DNA from: Phycisphaeraceae bacterium
Lineage (GTDB): Bacteria > Planctomycetota > Phycisphaerae > Phycisphaerales > Phycisphaeraceae
Assembly (NCBI GenBank): GCA_029260615.1
Contig: JAJDCX010000022.1
Span: forward strand, 1-53,466
Direction of reading: 5' to 3'
Length of the DNA: 53,466 nucleotides
The notes beneath the pieces are model-generated. The model was not told where the DNA came from, did not search any database, and worked only from the letters and a program-made list of their open reading frames with translations. How positions within the stretch are numbered: position 1 is the first letter of the stretch; each line of letters opens with the position of its first letter. Of this stretch, positions 7,819-16,406 are shown in pieces. Made by a program: the position numbers and the translations under genes.

Positions 7819-8820
7819 ATGCCCGAACCCGACGCCGATCCTAACCAACGCAACATCGAGCGCGTCGCGCTGCACGCGATCCTCGCAGGGCTGGTGATTA
7901 CGCTGATGAAGTTCGGTATCTTCTGGATGACCAACTCCGTAGCGATCCTGTCCGACGCATTGGAGTCGATCATCAACATCGTCGCCGCCGGGATCATGCT
8001 CTACAGCGTCTGGCTAAGTAGCCGCCCCGCCGACAAGGGCCATCCTTACGGGCACGGCAAAGCCGAGTTCCTCGCGGTCGGCATGGAGGGCTGGCTGATC
8101 CTTTTCGCCGGGCTATTGATAGCAATCGAGGCCATCCGTCGACTGTTCACCGGCACCGAACTAACCCACCTGGGTCTGGGCCTATGGATGCTCTTAGGTG
8201 TAGGCATCGTCAGCGCCACGCTGGCGGGTTACGTCTGGTGGTCCGGCCGAAAATTTCAAAGCGAACCCCTGATCGCCGACGGCAAACACCTGATGACCGA
8301 CGTCGCCTCAACCGTCGGCGTGCTAATTGGATTGCTCCTGGTAAAGTGGACCGGCTGGGGTTGGCTTGACCCGATCGTGGCCATCCTCGTCGCCGGGCTT
8401 TGCTTGGCCGTGAGCTGGCGTTTGCTCTGGAAATCAATCCAAGGCCTGATGGACTCAAGCGACCCCAGCGACGACAACACGATACGCACGATCCTCAACG
8501 AAGAAAAAACCGCGGGCCACATCCTCGGGTATCACAAGGTCCGCCTCCGCCACAACGGCCCGTTCCATTGGGTCGACCTGCACCTTCAAGTGGACGCCCA
8601 GATGAACGTCGCCGACAGCCACACCCTCGCGTCACGGATCGAGGGCCGTATCGAAGCATCGCTCGGCCGAGCCAACGCCACCGCCCACGTCGAGCCCTAC
8701 ACCCCCACCAAAGACCCCGCCAGCCCCCAATACCTGCCCGACGCCCCACCCACGCCCGATCAAAAGAACGAGTCCGACACCCCCGCCGACTCTACTATTG
8801 TCCGCAACGATCCTTTGTGA
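7819..8820 (+). CDS. cation diffusion facilitator (CDF) metal transporter
   Basis: A 333-residue inner-membrane antiporter that exports divalent metal (Zn, Fe, Mn or Co) against protons. Six membrane helices are expected. The metal-binding helix pair is visible as LSDALESIINIVAA in TM2 and the loop HPYGHGKAEFLA; TM5 carries LMTDVASTVGVLIG. The C-terminal cytoplasmic domain shows HKVRLRHNGPFHWVDLHLQVD, where family members dimerise and sense metal. The last 40 residues are proline-rich and disordered. Ribosome site is weak. It is unlike the second CDF gene at 35060-35971, so the two probably handle different metals. Confidence 0.92.
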   Translation: MPEPDADPNQRNIERVALHAILAGLVITLMKFGIFWMTNSVAILSDALESIINIVAAGIMLYSVWLSSRPADKGHPYGHGKAEFLAVGMEGWLILFAGLLIAIEAIRRLFTGTELTHLGLGLWMLLGVGIVSATLAGYVWWSGRKFQSEPLIADGKHLMTDVASTVGVLIGLLLVKWTGWGWLDPIVAILVAGLCLAVSWRLLWKSIQGLMDSSDPSDDNTIRTILNEEKTAGHILGYHKVRLRHNGPFHWVDLHLQVDAQMNVADSHTLASRIEGRIEASLGRANATAHVEPYTPTKDPASPQYLPDAPPTPDQKNESDTPADSTIVRNDPL

Positions 8821-8873
8821 TAATCTTTTCTGTTGGCCATCGCCCACCACCGGGCCGGCCAACAAACACCATT

Positions 8874-8947
8874 CGGGGTGTAGCTCAGCTTGGTAGAGCG
8901 CTTCGTTCGGGGCGAAGAGGTCGCATGTTCGAATCATGTCACCCCGA
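8874..8947 (+). tRNA. tRNA-Pro (CGG)
   Basis: Full cloverleaf: acceptor CGGGGTG/CACCCCG with discriminator A, D arm GCTC...GAGC, anticodon stem CTTCG/CGAAG with loop TTCGGGG giving anticodon CGG, T arm with TTCGAAT. CCA is not encoded. The C1-G72 start is typical of proline tRNA. Confidence 0.95.
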
Positions 8948-8970
8948 TTTTTCAGCGGAAGCTGAAAAAT
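8947..8970. repeat. inverted repeat directly after tRNA-Pro
   Basis: ATTTTTCAGC (8947-8956) pairs with GCTGAAAAAT (8961-8970) around a GGAA loop. It begins at the tRNA discriminator base and could help end transcription or tRNA 3' processing, although no T-run follows. A purine-rich tract (8971-9005) comes next. Confidence 0.55.
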
Positions 8971-9103
8971 AGAGCAGGAGAATGGAGAGAGGAGAAAGGT
9001 GAGAAAACGCTGACACAATGATTGGTTTTATAACGTCCACATACACGGGCACTTCTCCTGCGGTCTCCTCTCTACTTTCTACTCACTTCCCCGGGTTCCC
9101 CTT

Positions 9104-9466
9104 ATGGCTTTCGCCTTCGAGAAACTAATCGTCTACCAGAAGGCCATCACCTTCGCCGACGAGGTCTGCACACTCACCCGTGACCTGCCGCGCGGTTTCT
9201 TCTTTTTGAGCAATCAACTCAATATCGCCGCCCTATCCATCGCCGCCAACATAGCCGAGGGCAACGGGCGCTTCACCAAGCCCGACCGGCGCAACTTCTT
9301 CGGCATCGCACGCGGCAGCATACAAGAGTGTGTCCCGCCCCTGGAGCTTGCATCACGACAAAAATTGATCGGCTCCGATCAACATCTGCAACTCAAGGTC
9401 GATCTTGAAGAGATCACCAAGATGCTGTCAGGGTTGATCAAAGGACTGGAAAACAGGAAAATATGA
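9104..9466 (+). CDS. four-helix bundle protein (S23/IVS type)
   Basis: A 120-residue member of the family first seen in intervening sequences of 23S rRNA. The signature is plain: FEKLIVYQKAITFADEV, the LSNQLNIAALSIAANIAEGNGR block and the FFGIARGSIQEC helix. Function is unknown; members form small all-helical pentamers. It has no strong ribosome site (ATG preceded by CCCCTT). As often seen for this family, purine-rich GGAGA-type tracts flank it (8971-9000) with the complementary pyrimidine form at 9050-9082, hinting at a mobile or repeat-associated cassette. Confidence 0.88.
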   Translation: MAFAFEKLIVYQKAITFADEVCTLTRDLPRGFFFLSNQLNIAALSIAANIAEGNGRFTKPDRRNFFGIARGSIQECVPPLELASRQKLIGSDQHLQLKVDLEEITKMLSGLIKGLENRKI

Positions 9467-9502
9467 AACACGCTTCAGACTCATATTGATCGAGGCAATC
9501 AC

Positions 9503-9895
9503 ATGGATTTGAACTTTTTTAAATCTGACGGCCGGAAAATCGAAGAGTTCTGCGAAGGCCGTTCTCATCAGCCTGACGACGATTTTATTATTGACTGCGA
9601 TCTACCCGATGACCCGGATGCTATTCGTGTGGCGTTGGCGGTTCGTCGTGCAGTTGGCCGGGTTGGTTATATTGATCCGACTTATATCCGAGCCGATGAC
9701 CGATATCCCGAGGAGCTTCTCGTTCTCCCTCGATGGGATAGCCTGGATGTCTTAGATTTCTTTTTCACACTTGAGGACGAGCTCGACACAAAACTCTCTA
9801 ACCTGGAAGCACAGAAGATTAAAGTTGTCGGCTATTGCGTGCGCCAGTTTGCACATGATGCGCTTGAGGTCGTGGTGCAACGAAGAACCGTCTAA
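9503..9895 (+). CDS. unknown 130-residue protein with an acyl-carrier-like DSLDVLDF motif
   Basis: Not assigned to a family. It is acidic, with RVALAVRRAVGRVGYIDPTYIRADDRY followed by LPRWDSLDVLDFFFTLEDEL. The second block resembles the phosphopantetheine-site region of acyl carrier proteins (D-S-L-D-x-x-x-x-x-x-x-L-E-x-E), with the serine in the right place relative to the acidic helix. That is a resemblance only; a homology search would decide it. GAGG stands before the ATG. It follows the four-helix-bundle gene by 36 bases and has lower GC than its neighbours. Confidence 0.6.
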   Translation: MDLNFFKSDGRKIEEFCEGRSHQPDDDFIIDCDLPDDPDAIRVALAVRRAVGRVGYIDPTYIRADDRYPEELLVLPRWDSLDVLDFFFTLEDELDTKLSNLEAQKIKVVGYCVRQFAHDALEVVVQRRTV

Positions 9896-9920
9896 CGGTA
9901 AAATAATACTGACCGCCCCC

Positions 9921-11732
9921 CTACCCATCCACCTTCACCACCACCAGCGTTGTATCATCGACGCCCTGCTTGGGTCCGGTGAAGCGGCGGACCTGCCAGA
10001 GGATGTGGTTGATCGTGTCGGAGGCGGACTTGTCAGCAGACTCGACCAGCGCCTCTTCGATACGCTTTCGGCCAAACTTTTCGCCGGCATCATTAAACGA
10101 ATCGACCAGCCCGTCGGTGTAGAGCAGCAGCGTGTCACCGTGAGCCATATCAAACAGCCCCTTCTCGTACTCGGTGTCTTGCTGAACGCCGACGATCATG
10201 CCCCCGGTGTCCAGTGTGTGTATCTGACCGTCGCGCAGGAGCATCGGCGGGTCGTGCCCGGCGTTGCAGTAGGTCAGGCGCAGCGTGTCGGGGTCGAACA
10301 CGCCGTACCAGAGCGTGGCGAACTCGTTGTCGAGCGTGTCTCGAGACAAGGCGTTGTTGACCCGCGAGATGATTTCGTCGAGGTCGTAGACGTCTTGGGC
10401 ATAGGCGCGGAGGCTGGCGCGGACGCTGGCCATGAGCAGGCTTGCGGCGATGCCTTTGCCAACCACATCACCGATGGCGATCCCGATGTGGCCGTCCAGG
10501 TCGATAACATCGTAGAAGTCGCCGCCTAACTCGAAACTGGGGACGTATCGCGCGGCAAGATCAAACGGCGGGAGCCTAGGCATCTCCCCTGGGAGCATGC
10601 GGCGTTGAACATTAGCCGCCAGATGCAGTTGCCGCAGGACACGCCGACTCTTGGTGCGTTGGGTGTCCAGGCGTGCGTTCTGGATCGCGGTCCCGAGCAT
10701 CTGAGCGATCGCGGTGACCAGCCGGACCTCAAAGGGGCTGAAGCTGCGCTGTTCCCCGGAGAACAGGTGGATCGTCCCGATGCCTTTGCCCTGATGCATG
10801 ATGCCCAGGCAGAACATCGAAGCGAGACCCTCGGCCTTGGCGTCGCCGGGAAAAACCACGCGGGGGTCGGTGGCCATGTCCTGGATGTAGACCGGCTTGC
10901 CCGACATCGCCTCACGCAACATCTCTGAGTCGTCAAAATTAATCGCGCCAGTATCGAGATAAGCCTGCGACAGGTTGTAGATCGCGCGGGGCTCCAGCTT
11001 GTTCGGGTCGTCTCGCTTGGTCAGACGGATGGCGACCGCCTTGGCTTTCATCACCTCGGCAACGGCGTGGGTCGCGGTGTCCAACACCTGCTGGAGGTCG
11101 CGCTCGGCGGACAGCGCCTTGCTGACCTCGTACAACGCCGACAACTCCTGCACACGCTGGCGGGCGTGGTACTCATCAAAACACAGCCGCGCGATGCTAT
11201 TTGCAAGGACGTAAAGAAACTGGATCCCCGCCGCCTTGTTCGGGCCACAGAAGTGTTCCGCGGCATCGACTAATTCGTCGGTCTTGTCCGTGGGCACACC
11301 CAAAGCACACGCGGCCTCACGCAGTTCATCCCGGCCGGGGGAGCCGGCATCGGCGGGCTTGGGTTCCAATGAAATCGACCCGAGGACCTGGCCCTCCACC
11401 GCGATCGGCGCACTGAACCGCCCGGTGGCGTCTTCCCCATCCGCTGCGATCAGTTGTTCAAGCACCTGGTCGGAGGCCCGGCGTTGGTTGGCGTCTGTTT
11501 CGACGGTGACCTGCTTGCCATCGGGGTCGTGTATTTTCGCGGTCAGGCCGGTGACTGCGGTGAAGCTGTCCTGGATTTCCTGAAGCGTATCCAGATCGAC
11601 AAACTGGGTGAGCGAAAGCCTGGGCGCAGAAGGTACCCGCGTGCCTGGCCGGCCGGTTGGCCGGGTCGGATTGGTGGAGGGGTCGGTGGTTCCCAATGGG
11701 GTACCGCTTGGCGTGTTTCCGGTCGTGGTCAC
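9921..11732 (-). CDS. PocR-GAF-SpoIIE serine phosphatase (RsbU-like)
   Basis: A 603-residue soluble signalling protein. After a Thr/Pro-rich tail, about residues 39-185 match the PocR ligand-sensing domain (FVDLDTLQEIQDSFTAVTG with an HDPDG turn), 195-365 form a GAF domain, and 385-600 a PP2C-type SpoIIE phosphatase with metal residues in FELGGDFYDVIDL, IAIGDVVGKGIAASLLMA and LLLYTDGLVDSFN. Relatives dephosphorylate anti-anti-sigma factors in partner-switching stress pathways; no partner kinase or STAS gene is in the window. It starts 6 bases after the stop of the secreted repeat protein upstream, so the two are probably co-transcribed. Confidence 0.92.
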   Translation of the reverse strand: MTTTGNTPSGTPLGTTDPSTNPTRPTGRPGTRVPSAPRLSLTQFVDLDTLQEIQDSFTAVTGLTAKIHDPDGKQVTVETDANQRRASDQVLEQLIAADGEDATGRFSAPIAVEGQVLGSISLEPKPADAGSPGRDELREAACALGVPTDKTDELVDAAEHFCGPNKAAGIQFLYVLANSIARLCFDEYHARQRVQELSALYEVSKALSAERDLQQVLDTATHAVAEVMKAKAVAIRLTKRDDPNKLEPRAIYNLSQAYLDTGAINFDDSEMLREAMSGKPVYIQDMATDPRVVFPGDAKAEGLASMFCLGIMHQGKGIGTIHLFSGEQRSFSPFEVRLVTAIAQMLGTAIQNARLDTQRTKSRRVLRQLHLAANVQRRMLPGEMPRLPPFDLAARYVPSFELGGDFYDVIDLDGHIGIAIGDVVGKGIAASLLMASVRASLRAYAQDVYDLDEIISRVNNALSRDTLDNEFATLWYGVFDPDTLRLTYCNAGHDPPMLLRDGQIHTLDTGGMIVGVQQDTEYEKGLFDMAHGDTLLLYTDGLVDSFNDAGEKFGRKRIEEALVESADKSASDTINHILWQVRRFTGPKQGVDDTTLVVVKVDG

Positions 11733-11738
11733 CCTGGG

Positions 11739-13445
11739 CTATTTCCCGTCGGACTCATCGAGCCAGATCTCTCGAAGAACCGCCAACAGTGGATCGCCTG
11801 GCGACTTGGACTGCGCCAACGCCATGCCGTAACGGATCACCTGACGCGAAGACGCCTGGTAACCCATGTATGCCATCAACAACGGTGCGTTTTTGCCGCC
11901 TTCGCCCTGACTGATCGCTGCCTGAAGCTCCTGTTGAATCCACTGGAGCCTGGCTTCCGGGGGCAGCAGCTTGACGTCATAACGTGCGGCGATCATCTCG
12001 GGGTGCTGCACAAACACAGCCCGAAGGTTCATCCCCGCAGAACGGAACATCCCCGCGCCGAGTTGGGCGTGGACCAAGCCGATCCTGGGAAGAGGATCGT
12101 CCTTAACGTCGAGGATGATCTGGCGGTACCGGCTCTCGGCGGTGAGGTACTTGCCGTTGGCCAGCGCCACCTCGGCCTCGCGTGTCAGCTTGGAGATCCG
12201 AGTCTGCTTCTTCGCCGCCAGTGTTTCCAGCCGAGGTAGGTTGTAGTTCAGTTGATCGACGACGCTTTGGACATCCCCGTCAACGTCATCGCCCTGCTCG
12301 TCGGGGTCTTGCGTCGAACCACGGGCGGACCGTGTGGTCTTGTAGTCGTCGCCGTACATGTCCTTCATGATCTGGTCATAAGCACGCTCGGCCTCGGTGA
12401 GCTGTTGGGAGGTAGGCGATTCGAGCGTGTTTTCCCAGCCGTCCGAGGCGTCGTCCGTGCCGGCGTCGTCCTTGTTGTCGTGGATCGCCCGCAGGAGGTT
12501 GAGGTAAGGGTCACCGCCATCTGTCTTGGCATCCCCGGTTCTTAAACGATTGAAGACGGTGTCGAGGACCTGAGCGTTGCGTGCGCTGCCGTAGCCCCGC
12601 AACGGATCGGCGTTGGGGTCGTTGAGGTTTTGTAGCTGCTGGCCGATCAACAGGGTCGGGGGGATCTGCCCGGGGCGCAGGTCCGAAAGGCCTTTTTTGT
12701 CGTCTTTGGGCTTGCCGAAGGGATCGAACAGGTCCGTGCCATAGATCGTTGGCTGGACCCTGTTGTCCTCTGTGCCGTGGGTGTTGTACTCGTCGGTCGC
12801 CTCTTGGAGCCTGCGGCTGATAGCCTCACTGGTCACGGCATTCCCACGCAGGCCCAGTGTCGGCGAGCTGCTGAAAGCCTGTAGCGCAAGCCCGGGGGTG
12901 AGGTTGCCAACAGTTTGGCCGGTCCTGAAAGTAGAGATCTGTCCGCCGCGGAGTGTACTCAGTGACCCGTTGGGCGAGAGCAGAAACCCCCCGCCGTTGG
13001 GTGCGATCAGGCCCGGTGCCTGGGGCTGGGCGACACGATTGGTGAACGAGCGGTAGACGCTGAGGTTCCTGTTTGACCCGACCCCGCCGACGGTGGCGGC
13101 GTTGAAGTAAGTAGGGCTGGACGAGAGGCTGCCCGATCGGAAGTCAAACAAGCTGTCGCTCTGAAGATTGCCCTGAAACTCGCCGACCGCTCCGTAGTCA
13201 ATGGTGTCTTGGAACCCACGTCCGCCACCGACGTTCCCGGTGATAATGTCGTTTTGCCTACTGAAATCCAGTCGGCCGTCCGCGGGGTTGTACCCGGCCG
13301 AACCGACCTGCTGATTAGCATCCAAGGCCCGGCCGTCGTTGCCGACGCGGTTCTGAGCCGACGCCACAGGGCATGCGATCAGGCAAGCTAATACCCCCGC
13401 CGCCATGAATGGCAAACCGGGTGTATGGGTGTGGTTGGTGTTCAT
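11739..13445 (-). CDS. exported TPR-like protein of unknown function
   Basis: A 568-residue protein with a signal peptide (hydrophobic MAAGVLACLIACPVASAQ, cleavage after AQ). The first half is low-complexity, rich in Gly, Ser, Asn and Thr. The last 170 residues are helical repeats of TPR style (AEVALANGKYLTAESRYRQI, then LPRIGLVHAQLGAGMFRSAG). The ATG at 13445 has GCAGGAT before it and puts the signal peptide at the N terminus; the frame could begin at 13499 but without support. Translationally close to the SpoIIE phosphatase gene (6-base gap), an unusual pairing of a periplasmic protein and a cytoplasmic phosphatase. Confidence 0.75.
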   Translation of the reverse strand: MNTNHTHTPGLPFMAAGVLACLIACPVASAQNRVGNDGRALDANQQVGSAGYNPADGRLDFSRQNDIITGNVGGGRGFQDTIDYGAVGEFQGNLQSDSLFDFRSGSLSSSPTYFNAATVGGVGSNRNLSVYRSFTNRVAQPQAPGLIAPNGGGFLLSPNGSLSTLRGGQISTFRTGQTVGNLTPGLALQAFSSSPTLGLRGNAVTSEAISRRLQEATDEYNTHGTEDNRVQPTIYGTDLFDPFGKPKDDKKGLSDLRPGQIPPTLLIGQQLQNLNDPNADPLRGYGSARNAQVLDTVFNRLRTGDAKTDGGDPYLNLLRAIHDNKDDAGTDDASDGWENTLESPTSQQLTEAERAYDQIMKDMYGDDYKTTRSARGSTQDPDEQGDDVDGDVQSVVDQLNYNLPRLETLAAKKQTRISKLTREAEVALANGKYLTAESRYRQIILDVKDDPLPRIGLVHAQLGAGMFRSAGMNLRAVFVQHPEMIAARYDVKLLPPEARLQWIQQELQAAISQGEGGKNAPLLMAYMGYQASSRQVIRYGMALAQSKSPGDPLLAVLREIWLDESDGK

Positions 13446-13523
13446 GGCAAATCCTGCAGTCTGGATGGTTTGATCCACTCTTATTCTATCCCGTTGCAAG
13501 CCCTAAAACGAGCAAAACCCCAT

Positions 13524-13991
13524 TTAGGACACGATTTCCAGTATCTCAAACCGCTTGGCACCCCGTGGCAGATCTACACGGATGGTTTCACCGATGCGGG
13601 CTTTCATCAACGACTCGCCCATCGGGCTCTGTGTCGTAACCTCGATCTCGTCGGCATCAAAGCCACCGGAGGCCTCGCCGACCAGTTTGTAGAGGTCGTC
13701 CGTCTCGTCGTCCAGGTCCTTAAGCCGAACGATCGCGCCCAGGAAAACCATGTCCTCGGGCACATCGATATCATCGGCCACCTGGGCTTCCCTAACCCGT
13801 TTTTCCAGCCGACGGATCTCGGCCTCCTCCAGGCCCTGATCGTCACGGGCGGCGTGGTAGTCGGCGTTCTCCTTGAGGTCGCCCTGGGCACGGGCCTCGG
13901 CGATCCGCTCGACGATGGCAGGTCGATTGGCGATCAAACCCGCCAGACGGGCCTGGAGCTTCTCTTTTTCCTGTTTGGTTACAAATTCCAT
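13524..13991 (-). CDS. greA: transcript cleavage factor GreA/GreB
   Basis: Binds the RNA polymerase secondary channel and triggers cleavage of backtracked transcripts. The 155 residues show an N-terminal coiled coil with the catalytic acidic tip (GDLKENADYHAARDDQ) and a C-terminal FKBP-like domain with IVRLKDLDDETDDLYKLVG and TTQSPMGESLMKARIGE. TGGAGAA lies before the ATG. It is single, upstream of the exported TPR gene on the same strand. GreA is more likely than GreB from the tip sequence. Confidence 0.93.
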   Translation of the reverse strand: MEFVTKQEKEKLQARLAGLIANRPAIVERIAEARAQGDLKENADYHAARDDQGLEEAEIRRLEKRVREAQVADDIDVPEDMVFLGAIVRLKDLDDETDDLYKLVGEASGGFDADEIEVTTQSPMGESLMKARIGETIRVDLPRGAKRFEILEIVS

Positions 13992-14177
13992 GGACGATTC
14001 TCCATCTGATTCTTATCGGTAATCGGTTGCTGGGCCCCGTGTATAACTCCAGCGCAAAGGCCGAGCAATTCTAACAGACTCTGGCCCAGTCATAAATAGC
14101 GGCCCAAGCCCCCGCACGGGAGTATTCCCGGGCTGTTACGGGGTAGTCTGGGGAGGCTGGTGATACGTTCAGCACCC

Positions 14178-15125
14178 CTATTGGGGTTCATTCCTGCCCC
14201 ATAATGCCATCCCCCAGAGTGCCAGCCAGCCCAACCCGCTGGCCGCCGCCGTGCTGAGGATCGTAGGACGCCAGGCCGAGGGGTCGTAGGGCTGGACCGT
14301 GGTGGTCAACTCCCAGAGGGCCTGCAACGGGCTGATCCGCATCTGCCAATCCCAGCCGGACCGCCCCACGCCGGTAGCGATCCCCGCTGTGTCAAAGCCC
14401 TCACCCACCATCGCCATCCACGCCGGCTCACCCACCAGCAGCAACATGCAAAGCAGCATCGCCCCCACACGCACACCAGGCATCGGCAAGACCCGCCCAA
14501 GCCCGACCAGCACCGCCGACAACAGCGACCAGAACACCACCGCCAGGTCCAGCCACAACGTTTGCTCCAGCGACCAATGCGCCACCAACATCAACGGCCA
14601 GACCACCACCTGAAACACCAGCACCAAACATACCCAATCCAGCATCGTCGCCAACACCCGCGTCGATGAAGTCGATACACCACACTTAACGTGCCCGGAT
14701 GATTTGCGATCCCCCCCCGCCGTGTCCTCGCACCGCCCGGATAGTCCCCCGGAAAACCGCCCGGGTAGCTGCTGGCTTAACCGGATCGCCGGCCAGACCG
14801 CCATCAACCCAAACACCGCGGAAAAGACCACCCAACGCACCGCGTGGACCGTCGCGCCGATCGCCAGGGTGATCGACCAGGACACCAACAGCCACAGGCA
14901 CCAACTGATAATCAGTGCCCGCAAACCAAACGGGTCAAGCGTCGGCTTCACGGGACGCACCGCACCGGTCACCGCCGCAGCGCCCGACCCCGTCGAAGCG
15001 GCAGACAGCGCACCGGCCACATCCGTCGGCGTATTCGCCGCAGGATTATTTACATCCGGGGGTGTATCCATCTCCGGGGGTGAGTCGTGATTAGTGGGGG
15101 CTGTGGGTTCAGTCATCGTGTGCAA
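14178..15125 (-). CDS. multi-pass membrane protein of unknown function
   Basis: A 315-residue protein with a Pro/Thr/Asn-rich disordered N terminus of about 70 residues and about seven predicted membrane helices (for example ALIISWCLWLLVSWSITLAI and LLCMLLLVGEPAWMAMVG). A soluble loop of about 35 residues with GGDRKSSGHVKCG interrupts helices 2 and 3. No family recognised. An in-frame ATG at 15116 is an equally good start because neither has a clear ribosome site. It lies downstream of the FtsQ-like gene on the same strand (156-base gap), so an envelope role is possible but unproven. Confidence 0.7.
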   Translation of the reverse strand: MHTMTEPTAPTNHDSPPEMDTPPDVNNPAANTPTDVAGALSAASTGSGAAAVTGAVRPVKPTLDPFGLRALIISWCLWLLVSWSITLAIGATVHAVRWVVFSAVFGLMAVWPAIRLSQQLPGRFSGGLSGRCEDTAGGDRKSSGHVKCGVSTSSTRVLATMLDWVCLVLVFQVVVWPLMLVAHWSLEQTLWLDLAVVFWSLLSAVLVGLGRVLPMPGVRVGAMLLCMLLLVGEPAWMAMVGEGFDTAGIATGVGRSGWDWQMRISPLQALWELTTTVQPYDPSAWRPTILSTAAASGLGWLALWGMALWGRNEPQ

Positions 15126-15281
15126 AGACCACCGCTGCCAGGTGGTTTCCTGAAATTCAAACGAGCCGGTTCAACGGGCGATCACAGATCACCGAACCTA
15201 AAAAACAGCGGCCACACGACCGGTCGGTGGCCCAACACATAATAGTAGACGTATCCAAGCGGGCCGGGGTTCGCTTAAAGA

Positions 15282-16181
15282 TTAAGGTTGGCGCATCCCG
15301 GGGGTTGGGCCGTAGATGTCGATGATCTGGCCCCCGGTGCTGATCCCCGCATCACGCTGCGCCAGTTGACGCAGCCAACCCAGCTTGACCTGGGCGTCCG
15401 GCTCGATCGCGTGTTCCTGACCCGGGGGCAGGCCCCAACGCACCGTGCCATCGGCGGTGTGCAACACCAGCCTCAGCCGGCCACGCCCGTCGCGATCGCT
15501 GACATCAAACGAACGGATCTTGTCCATGTAAGGCTCGTCGGCAAGCAATCTCACCAGCGACAACCCCGCCTGGACATCCGAACCGGGCCAGACCTCGCCG
15601 GGCTCTGCGGGGGGCGCAGAAGACACACCGGTCACCACGACCAGCCCCATCCCCTCAACTTGATCTGATAGATATAGGCCCGGCAAACACACGCCCAGCG
15701 CATCCACCAGGTGGTAGCCCGCTGGACTTTCGATCATCGCGACCGGCTGACGGTACGTCGCTGAGACCAGCACCCTGCCGCCGGACCGCCTTGCAACCTG
15801 GATCACGTCGCGCACCCAGGGATCATCACCCAGCACATCGGCGGTGTGCCGCAGGCTCTTACCATCCATCGGGTCGGGGTTGATCTGTGCCGACACCGTG
15901 CGCCTGACCTGCTCGCGGATGGGTTCACTCATCCATATGGGGGCATCGACCAGCTCGATCATCTCGGGCGTGACTTGCGCGGTCTGACGCTGGCGTGCGT
16001 AGTCTAATAGGTAGCGTTCAGAGTAACGCCAACCGATCACCAGCCCGACCGCCAGCGCAAAAACCCCCAGCGCCTTGAGCCCGGCAAGCGTCCGCTTGGG
16101 GTCCCAGGGCTTGTGCTCGGCCAAACTCGTCCGGCTGCGCGTCTTGCCACGCTTCTTCTTACTGCTTAGGAACCATCCCAT
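15282..16181 (-). CDS. ftsQ: FtsQ/DivIB-like cell division protein
   Basis: A 299-residue bitopic protein: basic cytoplasmic tail (SSKKKRGKTRSR), one membrane helix (about residues 35-52) and a periplasmic region. The part DPWVRDVIQVARRSGGRVLV followed by YRQPVAMIES and a dALGVCLPG turn has the order of a POTRA domain joined to the FtsQ beta domain. FtsQ links early and late divisome proteins. Ddl, the gene normally adjacent in dcw clusters, lies 1 kb upstream on the same strand, which supports the call. The sequence is divergent and murein ligases are absent nearby. Confidence 0.65.
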   Translation of the reverse strand: MGWFLSSKKKRGKTRSRTSLAEHKPWDPKRTLAGLKALGVFALAVGLVIGWRYSERYLLDYARQRQTAQVTPEMIELVDAPIWMSEPIREQVRRTVSAQINPDPMDGKSLRHTADVLGDDPWVRDVIQVARRSGGRVLVSATYRQPVAMIESPAGYHLVDALGVCLPGLYLSDQVEGMGLVVVTGVSSAPPAEPGEVWPGSDVQAGLSLVRLLADEPYMDKIRSFDVSDRDGRGRLRLVLHTADGTVRWGLPPGQEHAIEPDAQVKLGWLRQLAQRDAGISTGGQIIDIYGPTPGMRQP

Positions 16182-16406
16182 AAATCACTCGTACTCCTGG
16201 AGTTTCCCCGGCACGGCCCCGGTATCTCCCCCGGCTATCTCCCCGGGCGCATCCTCACATGATCTCATTATCGGCGGCAGCCACCGTGCGACACCAAAAC
16301 AGGCCTACATCTCCTCGGGGAGTTCATAAATCCATCTGTACACTTGACGTATAGGCCGCTACCCATAATACTGCGTGCTCCTATCTTCATTCCGGATACC
16401 TATCAA

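Noticed and set aside
11454..12239. Plus-strand frame across the junction of the phosphatase and the TPR protein genes
   Set aside because: It overlaps two well supported minus-strand genes and encodes nothing recognisable.
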